Part shown: piece after piece, positions 27,801-37,674 of the stretch | Layout of the letters: each line of letters opens with the position of its first letter | Position numbering within the stretch: position 1 is the stretch's first letter | DNA from: Providencia rustigianii DSM 4541 | GTDB lineage: Bacteria; Pseudomonadota; Gammaproteobacteria; Enterobacterales; Enterobacteriaceae | Direction of reading: 5' to 3' | Assembly (NCBI RefSeq): GCF_000156395.1 | Contig: NZ_GG703820.1 | Location: forward strand, 124,813-188,812 | DNA length: 64,000 nucleotides | The notes under the pieces: model-generated | Seen by the model: only the letters and a program-made list of their open reading frames with translations | Told to the model about the DNA's origin: nothing | Databases searched by the model: none | Translations under genes and position numbers: made by a program

Positions 27801-29432
27801 ATTTAGCTTTAAATATTTAAATAGATCTTTTTATTGATTTGATGTTTTTAATATTTAACTCTGCTCATAATTGAACCTATATTTCATCAGTTATCTTATT
27901 GGATATAACCTAAATCTAATTATTGATGTTATTTTAAGAATTATCTTTATTATAATAACATTTACCTAGGAATTATTCCTAATCAATCCTAGATGACTTA
28001 TTCCTATTTTAAGAACTATGCTGCCATACTTCAAATAAGGACTACTTATTTTGTAACTACATCACACCTTTTATAGCTAATTTTTTCTCTGTGAGCGAAG
28101 CACCTTCTTAAAATTTAAAAATCACGATATATTTTTCACAGAACTACATTTCTCCATATGACGGTTCCCAATCGCAACACATTTAGGACAACCGTTTTCA
28201 ATATCCCCAGAGCTTTTTCATGTAAGCTCGCAGAAGGAGCTGTCTGCATAACAAATAATTGGAGCCGATAGTGCAAGAAACTATGCTTTCTCTCCAACTA
28301 ATCTGAGTGATTTCATAGTGACAATATCAGCCACCGTTCTCTCTATGCTATGTAGCATTGTTTAACATCCCTAAACGCTTGTACGACTATCAATGCTCTT
28401 TAAACCATAAACATGCTACAAGCATCTCTGATGGCTGGTATCGCTATCAATTACATCAATAAGAAAGTGATGGGTATATTTTCAGTTTATAAAAACATCC
28501 TCAATCATTCGATTACCACTAAAGCCTCGATTATTTAATGAAAGTCTTGCAGCACGACACCGAGATCCATTTACATCGATTTAATTAATATTGAACACTG
28601 CACTCCAAAGATGAATACGATCAATTTGACTGATTTTTTAATTATAGAAAATTCCCCATAGCTCCCAAATTATTAATTTACTTAAAGCTTTATAGAGACA
28701 CTTTCTGACTTGTTTATTTTCATTTTATGGATAATTAGACGTTATTAACTCCAACCATCAGTCTTTATACGAATGGTCCTTATTCGAAAAATTACAGTTT
28801 TAAAATATAAATTTTAATTTAGATTGAGTACTAACTTGTTTCAAATTCAACCCAGAACCTAAGAAAAATAACTTTTTTTTCATTTTGATTACAATGACGT
28901 TTATAACCAAAAATAAAAAATAAAATAATTCAATTACAGATAATCATTTAAAGACAATCAGTTATGGATGAAATTTAAATGAAAATGGTTTCATTCAAAC
29001 ACACAACCTAACATTTACTTACAAATAAGCCAGAGAAAAGCAAAAAAAATATAATTAATTTGATACAGGTTAATTATTATCAATTATCCCTTGAGTTAAA
29101 CAAAAAATGGTCTTAATCTAAAAATACAAAACGGAATATTGCCATATGGCCAGATATATAACTTCAGCTGTAGTTAAAACCTATATAGTATTGAATTCTC
29201 AACTGAAAACATATTGAATATAAATAAAGAAATTCCACAAAATTTATATCACTTTAAACATATAGTGCTTATTCTCCTGTAACTTTAAGGATTACAAGCT
29301 AAATTGCGAAATTTAAAGGAGACAAATTGCATCTATTAAAATACAAGATGTGTGGGTATTTATTAGAGTATTCATTAAGTACTAACTACGTCTTACATAT
29401 CATTAAATGATTACATTTCGTATAAAAGCAAC

Positions 29433-29446
29433 CCGTGATTACACGG
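29433..29446. promoter_or_regulatory. Small palindrome upstream of frc
   Basis: CCGTGATTACACGG has 5-bp perfect arms around ATTA, 57 bp before the frc start. It is placed where an operator of the oxalate operon could lie; the role is a guess. Confidence 0.3.
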
Positions 29447-29502
29447 TACTTAATATACGTTAAACATAATACGAATCTAAAATAGAAATGATGAGGTAAC
29501 CT

Positions 29503-30753
29503 ATGGATCTTCCTTTACAAGGTATTAAAGTTCTTGATTTCACAGGCGTTCAATCTGGACCATCCTGTACTCAAATGCTGGCATGGTTTGGCGCTGATGT
29601 AATTAAAATCGAACGCCCAGGTGTTGGCGATGTCACTCGAAATCAATTAAGAGATATTCCTGATGTTGATGCTCTTTATTTCACCATGCTGAATAGCAAT
29701 AAACGCTCCGTTGAACTCAATACCAAAACGCCTGAAGGTAAAGAAGTTATGGAACGTCTTATTAAACAAGCCGATATCTTAGTCGAAAACTTTCATCCCG
29801 GCGCCATCGACCATATGGGCTTTACTTGGGAACACATCCAAGAATTAAATCCTCGCCTCATTTTTGGCTCCATTAAAGGATTTAATGAAAATTCACCTTA
29901 CGCCGACGTTAAAGCTTACGAGAATGTCGCTCAAGCCGCTGGTGGCGCTGCATCAACGACAGGTTTTTGGGATGGTCCACCTTTAGTGAGTTCAGCTGCA
30001 TTGGGTGACAGCAACACAGGTATGCATCTACTTATCGGTTTACTTGCCGCACTCTTACATCGAGAAAAAACAGGTAAAGGCCAGCGAGTGACGATGTCAA
30101 TGCAAGATGCGGTATTGAACCTGTGCAGGGTAAAATTACGGGACCAACAACGCTTAGAGAAAATTGGATTCTTAGAAGAATATCCTCAATATCCAAATGG
30201 TACTTTCGGTGATGCAGTACCCCGTGGAGGTAATGCGGGTGGAGGAGGCCAACCAGGCTGGATTTTAAAATGTAAAGGCTGGGAAACTGACCCAAATGCT
30301 TATATCTACTTTACTATCCAAGAACAGGATTGGGAACAAACCTGCATTGCAATAGGAAAACCGGAATGGTCAACAGATCCTGCTTACAGTACTCCAAAAG
30401 CACGTCAGCCACATATCTTTGATATCTTTGCTGAAATTGAAAAATTTTTAGCTGATAAAGATAAACATGAAGCCGTTGAATATCTAAGTAAATACGGTGT
30501 TCCATGTGCACCAGTACTTAGCATGCGTGAAATCGCTCGAGATCAATCACTTCGTGGTAGTGGAAGTATTGTCGAAGTCAAACAACCTAAAAGAGGTAGT
30601 TACTTAACTGTAGGCTGCCCAATGAAATTCTCCTCATTTACACCAGAGATTAAAAGCGCCCCATTACTCGGTGAGCATACCGACGAAGTTCTGGCTGAAC
30701 TGGGCTATAACGCAGATGAAATTGCCTCTATGCGCATTAATAAAGCTATCTAA
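29503..30753 (+). CDS. frc: Formyl-CoA:oxalate CoA-transferase
   Basis: A class III CoA-transferase of 416 residues, the length of E. coli Frc (YfdW). It moves CoA from formyl-CoA to oxalate. Gln17 in TGVQSGP, the catalytic Asp169 in LGDSNTGMH and the glycine loop [12 protein letters not shown] (about 242-253) match known Frc enzymes. A GAGGTAA-type site precedes the ATG. It is followed by oxc, 69 bp downstream, matching E. coli yfdW-yfdU order. Residues 11-244 are encoded by DNA almost identical to a second copy at 33637. Confidence 0.95.
   Translation: MDLPLQGIKVLDFTGVQSGPSCTQMLAWFGADVIKIERPGVGDVTRNQLRDIPDVDALYFTMLNSNKRSVELNTKTPEGKEVMERLIKQADILVENFHPGAIDHMGFTWEHIQELNPRLIFGSIKGFNENSPYADVKAYENVAQAAGGAASTTGFWDGPPLVSSAALGDSNTGMHLLIGLLAALLHREKTGKGQRVTMSMQDAVLNLCRVKLRDQQRLEKIGFLEEYPQYPNGTFGDAVPRGGNAGGGGQPGWILKCKGWETDPNAYIYFTIQEQDWEQTCIAIGKPEWSTDPAYSTPKARQPHIFDIFAEIEKFLADKDKHEAVEYLSKYGVPCAPVLSMREIARDQSLRGSGSIVEVKQPKRGSYLTVGCPMKFSSFTPEIKSAPLLGEHTDEVLAELGYNADEIASMRINKAI
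29533..30234 (+). repeat. 702-bp block shared by the two frc genes (copy 1)
   Basis: Matches 33673-34374 with roughly ten scattered differences and no gaps (constant offset of 4140 bp). Identity stops abruptly at both ends, after GGAGGTAAT on the right. Confidence 0.93.
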
Positions 30754-30822
30754 ATTTTAAAATTTGAGAGGGGAAGATTAACTTCCCCATCATTCTGTTA
30801 CGATGTTATTTATGAGGTTGAC

Positions 30823-32526
30823 ATGTCTACTAACCAAAATCAAAATTTAACAGATGGTATGCATATCATTATTGATGCGTTGAAAAAAAATGATATTGAT
30901 ACAATCTATGGCGTTGTTGGCATCCCTGTCACCGATATGGCTAGGCACGCTCAAGCAGTGGGAATACGTTATATTGGATTTCGCCATGAACAATCGGCAG
31001 GTAATGCAGCTGCAATTAGCGGATATATTACCCAAAAACCAGGTATTTGCCTCACCGTTTCTGCGCCAGGTTTCTTAAATGGTATGGTGGCACTTGCCAA
31101 TGCAACAACCAATGGCTTCCCTATGATTCAAATCAGTGGCTCTAGTAATAGAGCAATTATAGACCTCCAACAAGGGGACTATGAAGAATTGGATCAAATG
31201 AATATAGCTAAACCATTTGTAAAAGCATCCTATCGAGTGAATAAACCTGAAGATTTAGGAATTGCATTAGCCAGAGCAATACGAACTTCAGTATCAGGCC
31301 GACCTGGTGGAGTATATCTTGACCTCACCACCGAAGTTTTAGCGGCTGTAATGGATAAAGATGAAGCAGATAAAACCATTTTCAAAGTTGAAGATCCAGC
31401 CCCTAAACAACTTCCATCACCATATTCAATAAAGAAAGCTCTTCAATTACTCGCATCAGCCAAGCAGCCTCTGATCATTTTAGGAAAAGGTGCAGCATAC
31501 GCTCAAGCAGATGAAAAGATTCGTCAATTTGTTGAAGAAACAGGTATTCCTTATTTACCGATGTCGATGGCAAAAGGATTATTACCCGATAACCATCCTC
31601 AATCAGCAGCTTCTGCTCGTTCCTATGCGTTATCAAATGCGGATGTTGTAGTATTAATGGGTGCACGCCTTAATTGGTTACTTGACCATGGCAAAGGTAA
31701 ACATTGGTCGCCTGATACTCAATTTATTCAATTAGATATCGAACCGACAGAAATTGACAGTAATCGACCTATTTCAGCCCCTATTGTCGGTGATATCGAT
31801 TCAAGCGTAGAAGCATTGCTGACCGGGTTAAAATCAATCCCCGTAAAATCCCCTAATGAATGGCTTGCCACTATTGATGAACATAAGAAAGTGAATGTTG
31901 AAAAAATGGCAACGAAGTTAAATACCGATACTTCACCAATGAATTACTTTAATGCGCTACGTGCAATCAGAGATGTACTCGTAGACCATAAAGATGTTTA
32001 TGTTGTTAATGAAGGTGCCAATACCCTTGATAATGCAAGAAATATCATTGATATGTACCAACCGCGTAAGCGATTAGATTGTGGAACATGGGGCGTCATG
32101 GGTGTCGGTATGGGATACGCAGTGGGTGCCAGTGTTACAAGTGGTATTCCCGTTGTTGCAATTGAAGGCGATAGTGCTTTTGGATTCAGTGGTATGGAAA
32201 TTGAAACAATATGCCGCTATAAATTACCAGTAACTATCCTTATCTTTAACAATGGCGGCATCTATCGTGGTGATGATAAAAATCTCCATGGCGATACAGA
32301 TCCTTCGCCAACTGTTCTTATGGCTGATGCTCGCTATGATAAAATGATAGAAGCATTTGGCGGAATAGGTTATTACGCAACAACGCCACAAGAAATTCAG
32401 CAAGCCTTAAAAAAAGGAATTACCTCTCGCTCTCCGACATTAATAAATGTCATTATTGACCCAGCGGTTGGTACAGAAAGCGGTCATATTGGAAACTTAA
32501 ATCCTAAGTCTGTTGCTGGAAATTAA
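30823..32526 (+). CDS. oxc: Oxalyl-CoA decarboxylase
   Basis: A thiamine diphosphate enzyme of 567 residues (E. coli YfdU 564) that decarboxylates oxalyl-CoA to formyl-CoA, consuming a proton. The N-terminal catalytic Glu segment FRHEQSAGNAAA, the central ADP-binding domain (about 200-340), and the TPP/Mg motif GDSAFGFSGMEIE with FNNGG are visible. Together with Frc it forms a cycle that turns oxalate into formate and CO2 and can raise internal pH. It lies between frc and the transporter gene as in yfdWUV. Confidence 0.95.
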   Translation: MSTNQNQNLTDGMHIIIDALKKNDIDTIYGVVGIPVTDMARHAQAVGIRYIGFRHEQSAGNAAAISGYITQKPGICLTVSAPGFLNGMVALANATTNGFPMIQISGSSNRAIIDLQQGDYEELDQMNIAKPFVKASYRVNKPEDLGIALARAIRTSVSGRPGGVYLDLTTEVLAAVMDKDEADKTIFKVEDPAPKQLPSPYSIKKALQLLASAKQPLIILGKGAAYAQADEKIRQFVEETGIPYLPMSMAKGLLPDNHPQSAASARSYALSNADVVVLMGARLNWLLDHGKGKHWSPDTQFIQLDIEPTEIDSNRPISAPIVGDIDSSVEALLTGLKSIPVKSPNEWLATIDEHKKVNVEKMATKLNTDTSPMNYFNALRAIRDVLVDHKDVYVVNEGANTLDNARNIIDMYQPRKRLDCGTWGVMGVGMGYAVGASVTSGIPVVAIEGDSAFGFSGMEIETICRYKLPVTILIFNNGGIYRGDDKNLHGDTDPSPTVLMADARYDKMIEAFGGIGYYATTPQEIQQALKKGITSRSPTLINVIIDPAVGTESGHIGNLNPKSVAGN

Positions 32527-32551
32527 TTATCCGGCAGGAAAACACATGAGT

Positions 32552-32586
32552 AACTAGTGCGTTAATTTATTTTTAGCGCATTAGCT
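32552..32586 (+). other. Intercistronic hairpin between oxc and the transporter gene
   Basis: AACTAGTGCGTTAA pairs imperfectly with TTAGCGCATTAGCT around a short AT-rich loop. No U-run follows, so attenuation or RNA processing is more likely than full termination. Confidence 0.4.
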
Positions 32587-32613
32587 CTATTTGAAAATAT
32601 TAGGTGAATTATT

Positions 32614-33570
32614 ATGATTGATTTCATGTATAAAATATTCATGAGCGATTTATTGCCAATAATCGTTATATTAGCATTGGGGTTTTTCAGTGGTCGAAAA
32701 AACGTTTTCACTGAAGATCAAGCGAGAGCATTCAATAAATTAGTTCTAAATTATGCATTGCCCGCGGCATTATTTGTCTCTCTCGTTAGAGCAAATAGAG
32801 AAATGATTTTTGCTGATATGAAGCTAACTATTATTTCTTTAGTCGTTCTATTAGTATGTTTCTTTTTTACATTTTTTAGCTGTAAAAAATTATTTAAGCA
32901 TTCACGCTCTGAAGCCGCTGTTTGTGCATTAATTGCAGGCTCTCCAACTATTGGTTTTCTTGGATTTGCAGTATTAGATCCTATTTATGGTGATACTGTT
33001 TCAACAGGATTAGTTGTTGCCATTATTTCTATTATTGTAAACGCGATTACTATACCTATTGGGTTATTTTTACTTAATCCATCAAGTACGAGTGGAGGTA
33101 AAAGTAGTGGTGGTATGAGTGCGCTTAAATCTGCATTTAAAGAACCTGTTGTTTGGTCACCTATCTTAGCAACCGTCTTAGTATTAATCGGAATTAAAAT
33201 ACCAAATGTATTAGATCCTACATTTGATTTAATTGCAAAAGCCAACTCTGGTGTCGCTGTATTTGCAGCAGGGTTAACGCTGGCTGCAAATAAATTCGAG
33301 TTTGATGGTGAGATTGTTTATAACACCATGTTAAAACTAATTTTAATGCCAGGATTAATGCTGGCTGCTGGTCTGTTATTTCACATGGAATCCACTCAAC
33401 TACAAATGATGGTCTTGGCTGGTGCTCTTCCTCCTGCTTTTTCAGGAACGATTATCGCAAGCCGATTTAATGTTTATACCAGAACAGGAACCGCATCGCT
33501 TGCAGTCAGTGTTATTGGTTTCATAATTGCAGCACCATTATGGATATATATAGCAAGGCTCGTGAGCTAA
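32614..33570 (+). CDS. yfdV: AEC-family transporter, YfdV-like
   Basis: A 318-residue membrane protein of the auxin efflux carrier family with about ten helices (for example [17 protein letters not shown] and [18 protein letters not shown] near the start). The [12 protein letters not shown] motif is typical of AEC proteins. In E. coli yfdV follows yfdU (oxc), and the same placement here supports a role in moving oxalate or formate, but the substrate is not known from sequence. A strong hairpin lies directly downstream. Confidence 0.85.
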   Translation: MIDFMYKIFMSDLLPIIVILALGFFSGRKNVFTEDQARAFNKLVLNYALPAALFVSLVRANREMIFADMKLTIISLVVLLVCFFFTFFSCKKLFKHSRSEAAVCALIAGSPTIGFLGFAVLDPIYGDTVSTGLVVAIISIIVNAITIPIGLFLLNPSSTSGGKSSGGMSALKSAFKEPVVWSPILATVLVLIGIKIPNVLDPTFDLIAKANSGVAVFAAGLTLAANKFEFDGEIVYNTMLKLILMPGLMLAAGLLFHMESTQLQMMVLAGALPPAFSGTIIASRFNVYTRTGTASLAVSVIGFIIAAPLWIYIARLVS

Positions 33571-33581
33571 ATTCGTTCTAT

Positions 33582-33618
33582 ATATAACCATGATAAATTA
33601 TTTTTATCATGGTTATAT
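33582..33618 (+). other. Perfect 16-bp hairpin between yfdV-like gene and second frc
   Basis: Arms ATATAACCATGATAAA (33582-33597) and TTTATCATGGTTATAT (33603-33618) are perfectly complementary around a 5-nt loop. The hairpin ends 18 bp before the second frc start. No U-run follows, so it may attenuate or protect the RNA, or control translation of the second copy. Confidence 0.6.
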
Positions 33619-33636
33619 TCTTCAATAAGGGAAAAT

Positions 33637-34908
33637 ATGAGTAATTCAAAACCTCTTGATGGTATTTCCGTACTTGATTTCACAGGCGTTCAATCTGGAC
33701 CATCCTGCACCCAAATGCTGGCATGGTTTGGCGCTGATGTAATTAAAATCGAACGCCCGGGCGTTGGTGATGTCACTCGAAATCAATTAAGAGATATTCC
33801 TGATGTTGATGCTCTTTATTTCACCATGCTGAATGGCAATAAACGCTCCGTTGAACTCAATACCAAAACGCCTGAAGGTAAAGAAGTTATGGAGCGTCTT
33901 ATTAAACAAGCCGATATTTTAGTCGAAAACTTTCATCCCGGCGCCATCGACCATATGGGCTTTACTTGGGAACACATCCAAGAATTAAATCCTCGCCTCA
34001 TTTTTGGCTCCATTAAAGGATTTAATGAAAATTCACCTTACGCCGACGTTAAAGCTTACGAGAATGTCGCTCAAGCCGCTGGTGGCGCTGCATCAACGAC
34101 AGGTTTTTGGGATGGTCCACCTTTAGTGAGTTCAGCTGCATTGGGTGACAGCAATACAGGTATGCATCTACTTATCGGTTTACTTGCCGCACTCTTACAT
34201 CGAGAAAAAACAGGTAAAGGCCAGCGGGTGACGATGTCAATGCAAGATGCGGTATTGAACCTGTGCAGGGTAAAATTACGGGACCAACAACGCTTAGAGA
34301 AAATTGGATTCTTAGAAGAATATCCTCAATATCCAAATGGTACTTTCGGTGATGCAGTACCCCGTGGAGGTAATTCAAGCGGTGGAGGGCAACCAGGCAC
34401 GATGCTTAAATGTAAGGGAAGCGACACTGATCCTAATGCCTATATTTATTTTATTAATCAAGATCACAATTGGGAAAAAACTTGCGATGCAATCTGTCGT
34501 CCTGAATGGAAAACTGATCCTAATTTTGCAACAGTTGAAGCGCGAGTAAGCCATATTCAGGATGTGTGGGATGCAATAGAAAATATTATTAAAGATAAAG
34601 ATAAGCATGAAGCAACAGATTATTTTGATAAATTTGATATTCCTTGTTCCGCTGTATTAAGTATGAAAGAAATCATAAATGATAAATCACTGAGAGATAG
34701 TGGCTCTATTATTGAAGTAGATCATCCTAAACGCGGCAGTTATCTCACAATCGGTTGTCCGATAAAATTCTCTGGATTTACTCCTACAATAGTGAGGTCA
34801 CCTTTATTGGGGGAGCATACACACGAAGTATTAAAAGAACTTAATTACAATGATACTCAAATAATAGAAATAGAAAAAAGCATGACAATAAATAAAAAAG
34901 GTAATTAA
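33637..34908 (+). CDS. Second formyl-CoA:oxalate CoA-transferase-like protein (mosaic paralogue of frc)
   Basis: 423 residues. Residues 13-246 are nearly identical to the first Frc, including the catalytic Asp (Asp171 here, in LGDSNTGMH). From about residue 247 onward the two copies are only moderately similar. The glycine loop reads [12 protein letters not shown] instead of [12 protein letters not shown] and the C-terminal tail is longer and lysine-rich. The TAA stop is directly followed by the ATG of the next CoA-transferase. It may use a different acceptor acid or CoA donor, since the diverged half carries the loop that closes over the active site. That is inferred; plain redundancy is possible. 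Confidence 0.88.
   Translation: MSNSKPLDGISVLDFTGVQSGPSCTQMLAWFGADVIKIERPGVGDVTRNQLRDIPDVDALYFTMLNGNKRSVELNTKTPEGKEVMERLIKQADILVENFHPGAIDHMGFTWEHIQELNPRLIFGSIKGFNENSPYADVKAYENVAQAAGGAASTTGFWDGPPLVSSAALGDSNTGMHLLIGLLAALLHREKTGKGQRVTMSMQDAVLNLCRVKLRDQQRLEKIGFLEEYPQYPNGTFGDAVPRGGNSSGGGQPGTMLKCKGSDTDPNAYIYFINQDHNWEKTCDAICRPEWKTDPNFATVEARVSHIQDVWDAIENIIKDKDKHEATDYFDKFDIPCSAVLSMKEIINDKSLRDSGSIIEVDHPKRGSYLTIGCPIKFSGFTPTIVRSPLLGEHTHEVLKELNYNDTQIIEIEKSMTINKKGN
33673..34374 (+). repeat. 702-bp block shared by the two frc genes (copy 2)
   Basis: Partner of 29533-30234, with nearly all differences synonymous (for example TACT/CACC and GGTGTT/GGCGTT). Confidence 0.93.
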
Positions 34909-36042
34909 ATGAAAAGCAAAGGCCCGTTCGAAGATTTACTTGTTATAGATCTTACGCATGTATTAAATGGCCCATTTGGAACTCAAATGCTATGTGATCT
35001 TGGAGCAAGAGTCATAAAAATTGAAACTCCAGGTCATGGTGATGATACCCGGACATATGGGCCTTATGTTAATGGGCAATCTTTATATTATAGTTTTGTG
35101 AATCGAGGAAAAGAAAGCATCGTTCTTAATTTAAAAGATAACGATGATCGCGCGATTTTTATCAATATGATAAAACAAGCAGATATCGTTGCCGAAAACT
35201 TTCGTCCAGGAACTATGGATAAACTCGGGTTTTCATATGAAGAACTATCTACAATAAACCCTCGACTCATTTATGCTTCATCCTCTGGTTTTGGTCATAC
35301 CGGACCATTAAAAGACTTTCCTGCCTATGACACGATTATTCAAGCGATGAGTGGCATCATGATGGAAACAGGTTTTCATAATGGACCTCCCGTCCGCGTT
35401 GGAACATCAATATCTGACTTATGCGCTGGTATATATATGTTCTGTGGTATCGTCAGCGCCTTATATGCAAGAGAAAAAACAGGTAAAGGGGCTCATGTTG
35501 ATATTGCTATGTTCGACTCAACAATATCATTTCTTGAACATGGATTAATGGCATATGTTGCAACGGGGAAAGCGCCTGAACGGATTGGAAATCGCCATCC
35601 CTATATGTCCCCTTTTGATGTTTTTAATACTAAGGATAAGCCTATTACTATTTGCTGTGGAAATGACTCTTTATTTTCTAAGCTATGCCAATCCATTGAG
35701 TTACCATCACTAATCAAGGATCCTCGTTTCTTAACAAATATTGATAGGGTTAAAAATCAAGAACAACTCAAAAAGCTTATTGAACATAAGCTAAAAGAAC
35801 ATAACGCAGATTATTGGATTAACGCTATAGATGTAGCCGGAGTTCCCGCAGCTCCATTATTGAGTGTAGCGGAAGCAATGCAACTACCACAGACACAAGC
35901 CAGAAATATGTTAATTGAAGCTGGTGGTATCAAGATGCCCGGTAACCCAATAAAAATAAGTAGCTACCCAGATCCTAAAGAAAGAAAAGGTGCTCCAGAG
36001 TTAAATGAGCATGGAGAGATACTTCGTAAAGAGTTTTCTTAA
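34909..36042 (+). CDS. yfdE: Acetyl-CoA:oxalate CoA-transferase-like protein (YfdE-like, CaiB/BaiF family)
   Basis: A 377-residue class III CoA-transferase (E. coli YfdE 381). Typical signatures are LTHVLNGPFGTQML, RVIKIETPGHGDDTR, a FVNRGKESIVLNLKD loop and a GTSISDLCAGIYMF segment with the probable catalytic Asp. In E. coli yfdE closes the yfdXWUVE operon and uses acetyl-CoA to activate oxalate. The same last position here supports the name. It is only distantly similar to the two frc products, so it is not part of the duplication. No clear terminator follows on the plus strand. Confidence 0.82.
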   Translation: MKSKGPFEDLLVIDLTHVLNGPFGTQMLCDLGARVIKIETPGHGDDTRTYGPYVNGQSLYYSFVNRGKESIVLNLKDNDDRAIFINMIKQADIVAENFRPGTMDKLGFSYEELSTINPRLIYASSSGFGHTGPLKDFPAYDTIIQAMSGIMMETGFHNGPPVRVGTSISDLCAGIYMFCGIVSALYAREKTGKGAHVDIAMFDSTISFLEHGLMAYVATGKAPERIGNRHPYMSPFDVFNTKDKPITICCGNDSLFSKLCQSIELPSLIKDPRFLTNIDRVKNQEQLKKLIEHKLKEHNADYWINAIDVAGVPAAPLLSVAEAMQLPQTQARNMLIEAGGIKMPGNPIKISSYPDPKERKGAPELNEHGEILRKEFS

Positions 36043-36140
36043 TTTTAATTAATAAGTCTTCGTTACGAGTAGAAAAGCACTATTGAGATATTAGAGTTAC
36101 TACAGTAATAACAAAACCCAAAATGCTTAGACATTAGATG

Positions 36141-36174
36141 AAAAAAAACGCCATGCTAATTAATAGCATGGCGT
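36141..36174 (-). terminator. Rho-independent terminator after tRNA-Asp
   Basis: Perfect arms ACGCCATGCTA (36148-36158) and TAGCATGGCGT (36164-36174). On the minus strand the stem continues into a run of eight T residues. Confidence 0.88.
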
Positions 36175-36181
36175 CATAATT

Positions 36182-36258
36182 TGGCGGAACGGACGGGACT
36201 CGAACCCGCGACCCCCTGCGTGACAGGCAGGTATTCTAACCAACTGAACTACCGCTCC
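36182..36258 (-). tRNA. tRNA-Asp (anticodon GTC)
   Basis: A 77-nt cloverleaf on the minus strand from GGAGCGGTAGTTCAG to the encoded CCA. The anticodon arm is CTGCCTGTCACGCAG with GTC in the loop, the T arm contains GGTTCGAGTCC, and the acceptor stem GGAGCGG pairs with CCGTTCC. It lies just after dnaQ, matching the aspV position in E. coli. Confidence 0.97.
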
Positions 36259-36379
36259 GAAGTTCCCTACTGGGAACGCCAAGCATATTACGAATACTCG
36301 GTATCACAGTCAACACTTTTTCTTGAAAAATCGTACAGTTGAACAATTTTTAGTCTTGCAGGGCATTATCTGACTTTAA

Positions 36380-37141
36380 TTAGTGAAGGACATCTTCCTC
36401 ATCATCACTTTTTCGCCATAAACAGGGCTTTCCACCTTTTTTATCGACAATATCTAAGCGAGCCTCATGCTCTGCAATTTCTTGATCGGAGGCATAAAGA
36501 ACTTTTAATCCACTAGCAGGACGTTGTATACGTTGGATTTCATTTGCTTGTTGAATATTCTTTGAGTCAGAGTCCATCGAAAAAGCGAGGGATGTCTGCC
36601 CTCCAGTCATCGCTAGATAAACATCAGAGAGGATCTCCGCATCGAGCAATGCCCCGTGCAGTGTTCGCTTAGAGTTATCGATTAAGTAACGATCACACAA
36701 TGCATCCAAGTTATTACGTTTGCCCGGGAAGATTTTTCGAGCGAGAACCAAGCTATCGGTAATAGAACAAAACTCCGCAGTGGGCGGAATTCCACGATTC
36801 AGTTTACGAAATTCGTAATCCATAAAGCCGATATCAAAGGGAGCATTATGAATAATAAGCTCAGCCCCTCGAATAAATTCAATAAACTCATCGGCAATCT
36901 CTGCAAAAACAGGTTTATCTTGCAAAAATTCATCGCTGATACCATGAACACCAAAGGCTTCAGGATCAACTAGGCGGTCAGGTTTAATATAAACATGGAA
37001 ATTACGCCCTGTTAGTCGACGGTTTATTACCTCGACAGCACCAATTTCAATAATATTGTGACCTTCATAATGAACACCAAGCTTGTTCATACCCGTGGTT
37101 TCAGTATCGAGGACAATTTGTCTGGTTATCGCCGTGCTCAT
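36380..37141 (-). CDS. dnaQ: DNA polymerase III epsilon subunit (proofreading exonuclease)
   Basis: A 253-residue DEDDh 3'-5' exonuclease. Exo I LDTETTG (Asp and Glu), Exo II HNAPFDIGFMDYE and Exo III LHGALLDAEIL (His and Asp) are intact, and the C-terminal tail that binds the alpha subunit is slightly longer than in E. coli (243 residues). I chose ATG 37141 (MSTAITRQIVLDTE), since a TTG six codons upstream adds residues not expected in the family. It is divergent from rnhA with only 54 bp between, as in E. coli. Confidence 0.97.
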   Translation of the reverse strand: MSTAITRQIVLDTETTGMNKLGVHYEGHNIIEIGAVEVINRRLTGRNFHVYIKPDRLVDPEAFGVHGISDEFLQDKPVFAEIADEFIEFIRGAELIIHNAPFDIGFMDYEFRKLNRGIPPTAEFCSITDSLVLARKIFPGKRNNLDALCDRYLIDNSKRTLHGALLDAEILSDVYLAMTGGQTSLAFSMDSDSKNIQQANEIQRIQRPASGLKVLYASDQEIAEHEARLDIVDKKGGKPCLWRKSDDEEDVLH

Positions 37142-37195
37142 AATGTTTTTTTGTGTCAAACTAGAAGTTGATGAATAAGAAAGAGTGTAACAGAA

Positions 37196-37666
37196 ATGAC
37201 AAAGCAGGTAGAAATTTTCACTGATGGGTCTTGTTTAGGTAATCCAGGTCCCGGCGGTTATGGCATTGTGTTGCGTTATCAGCAGCATGAAAAAACACTC
37301 AGTGACGGTTTTTTCCTCACCACCAATAATCGTATGGAATTGTTGGCTGCGATCATCGCCCTTGAATCATTAACTCAACCTTGCGATGTGATCCTGACAA
37401 CGGATAGCCAATATGTACGCCAAGGGATCACTCAGTGGATCCATAATTGGAAACGTCGCCAATGGAAAAAAGCAGATAAATCGCCTGTTGTGAATGTCGA
37501 CCTATGGAAGCGTCTCGATCAAGCCATCACTCGCCACACGATTGACTGGCGTTGGGTCAAAGGACATGCAGGGCATGCAGAAAATGAAAAATGTGATGAA
37601 TTAGCCCGCGCTGCAGCAAACTCCCCTACTAAAGAAGATACTGGATACCAGCCAGCTCAAGAATAA
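37196..37666 (+). CDS. rnhA: Ribonuclease HI
   Basis: A 156-residue RNase H that degrades RNA in RNA-DNA hybrids. The four catalytic acids are in [11 protein letters not shown] (Asp10), NRMELLAAI (Glu48), TTDSQYV (Asp70) and [12 protein letters not shown] (Asp134), and the basic handle [13 protein letters not shown] is present. It shares its short upstream region with the divergent dnaQ. Confidence 0.98.
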   Translation: MTKQVEIFTDGSCLGNPGPGGYGIVLRYQQHEKTLSDGFFLTTNNRMELLAAIIALESLTQPCDVILTTDSQYVRQGITQWIHNWKRRQWKKADKSPVVNVDLWKRLDQAITRHTIDWRWVKGHAGHAENEKCDELARAAANSPTKEDTGYQPAQE

Positions 37667-37674
37667 TCATTCGA

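Larger units (their letters stand above)
27214..29502. other. 2.3-kb AT-rich stretch without a convincing gene
   Basis: Both strands are full of stops and I find no reading frame with a ribosome binding site and recognisable product. The DNA is strongly AT-rich, with somewhat higher GC at about 28020-28570, which may be a decayed gene. It contains the divergent upstream regions of the adhesin/lipoprotein unit and of the oxalate operon. Two palindromes stand out and are listed separately. H-NS silencing or horizontally acquired DNA would fit, but neither is shown. Confidence 0.5.

Noticed and set aside
28414-28539. Small plus-strand frame of about 41 codons (MLQASLMAGIAINYINKK)
   Set aside because: No ribosome binding site and no recognised family; short enough to occur by chance.
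28100-28570. Possible decayed gene on the minus strand, including a CPKC-type stretch
   Set aside because: At least two in-frame stops in about 200 bases and no recognisable family; too weak to list as a pseudogene, so only noted as part of the AT-rich desert.
29533-34374. The frc repeats as ends of a composite transposon
   Set aside because: The repeated DNA is purely frc coding sequence with no transposase, no terminal inverted repeats and no target duplication.
36182-36258. tRNA-Asp as an integration site for a genomic island
   Set aside because: I find no integrase and no repeat of the tRNA 3' end in the adjacent oxalate region that would mark an attachment site.
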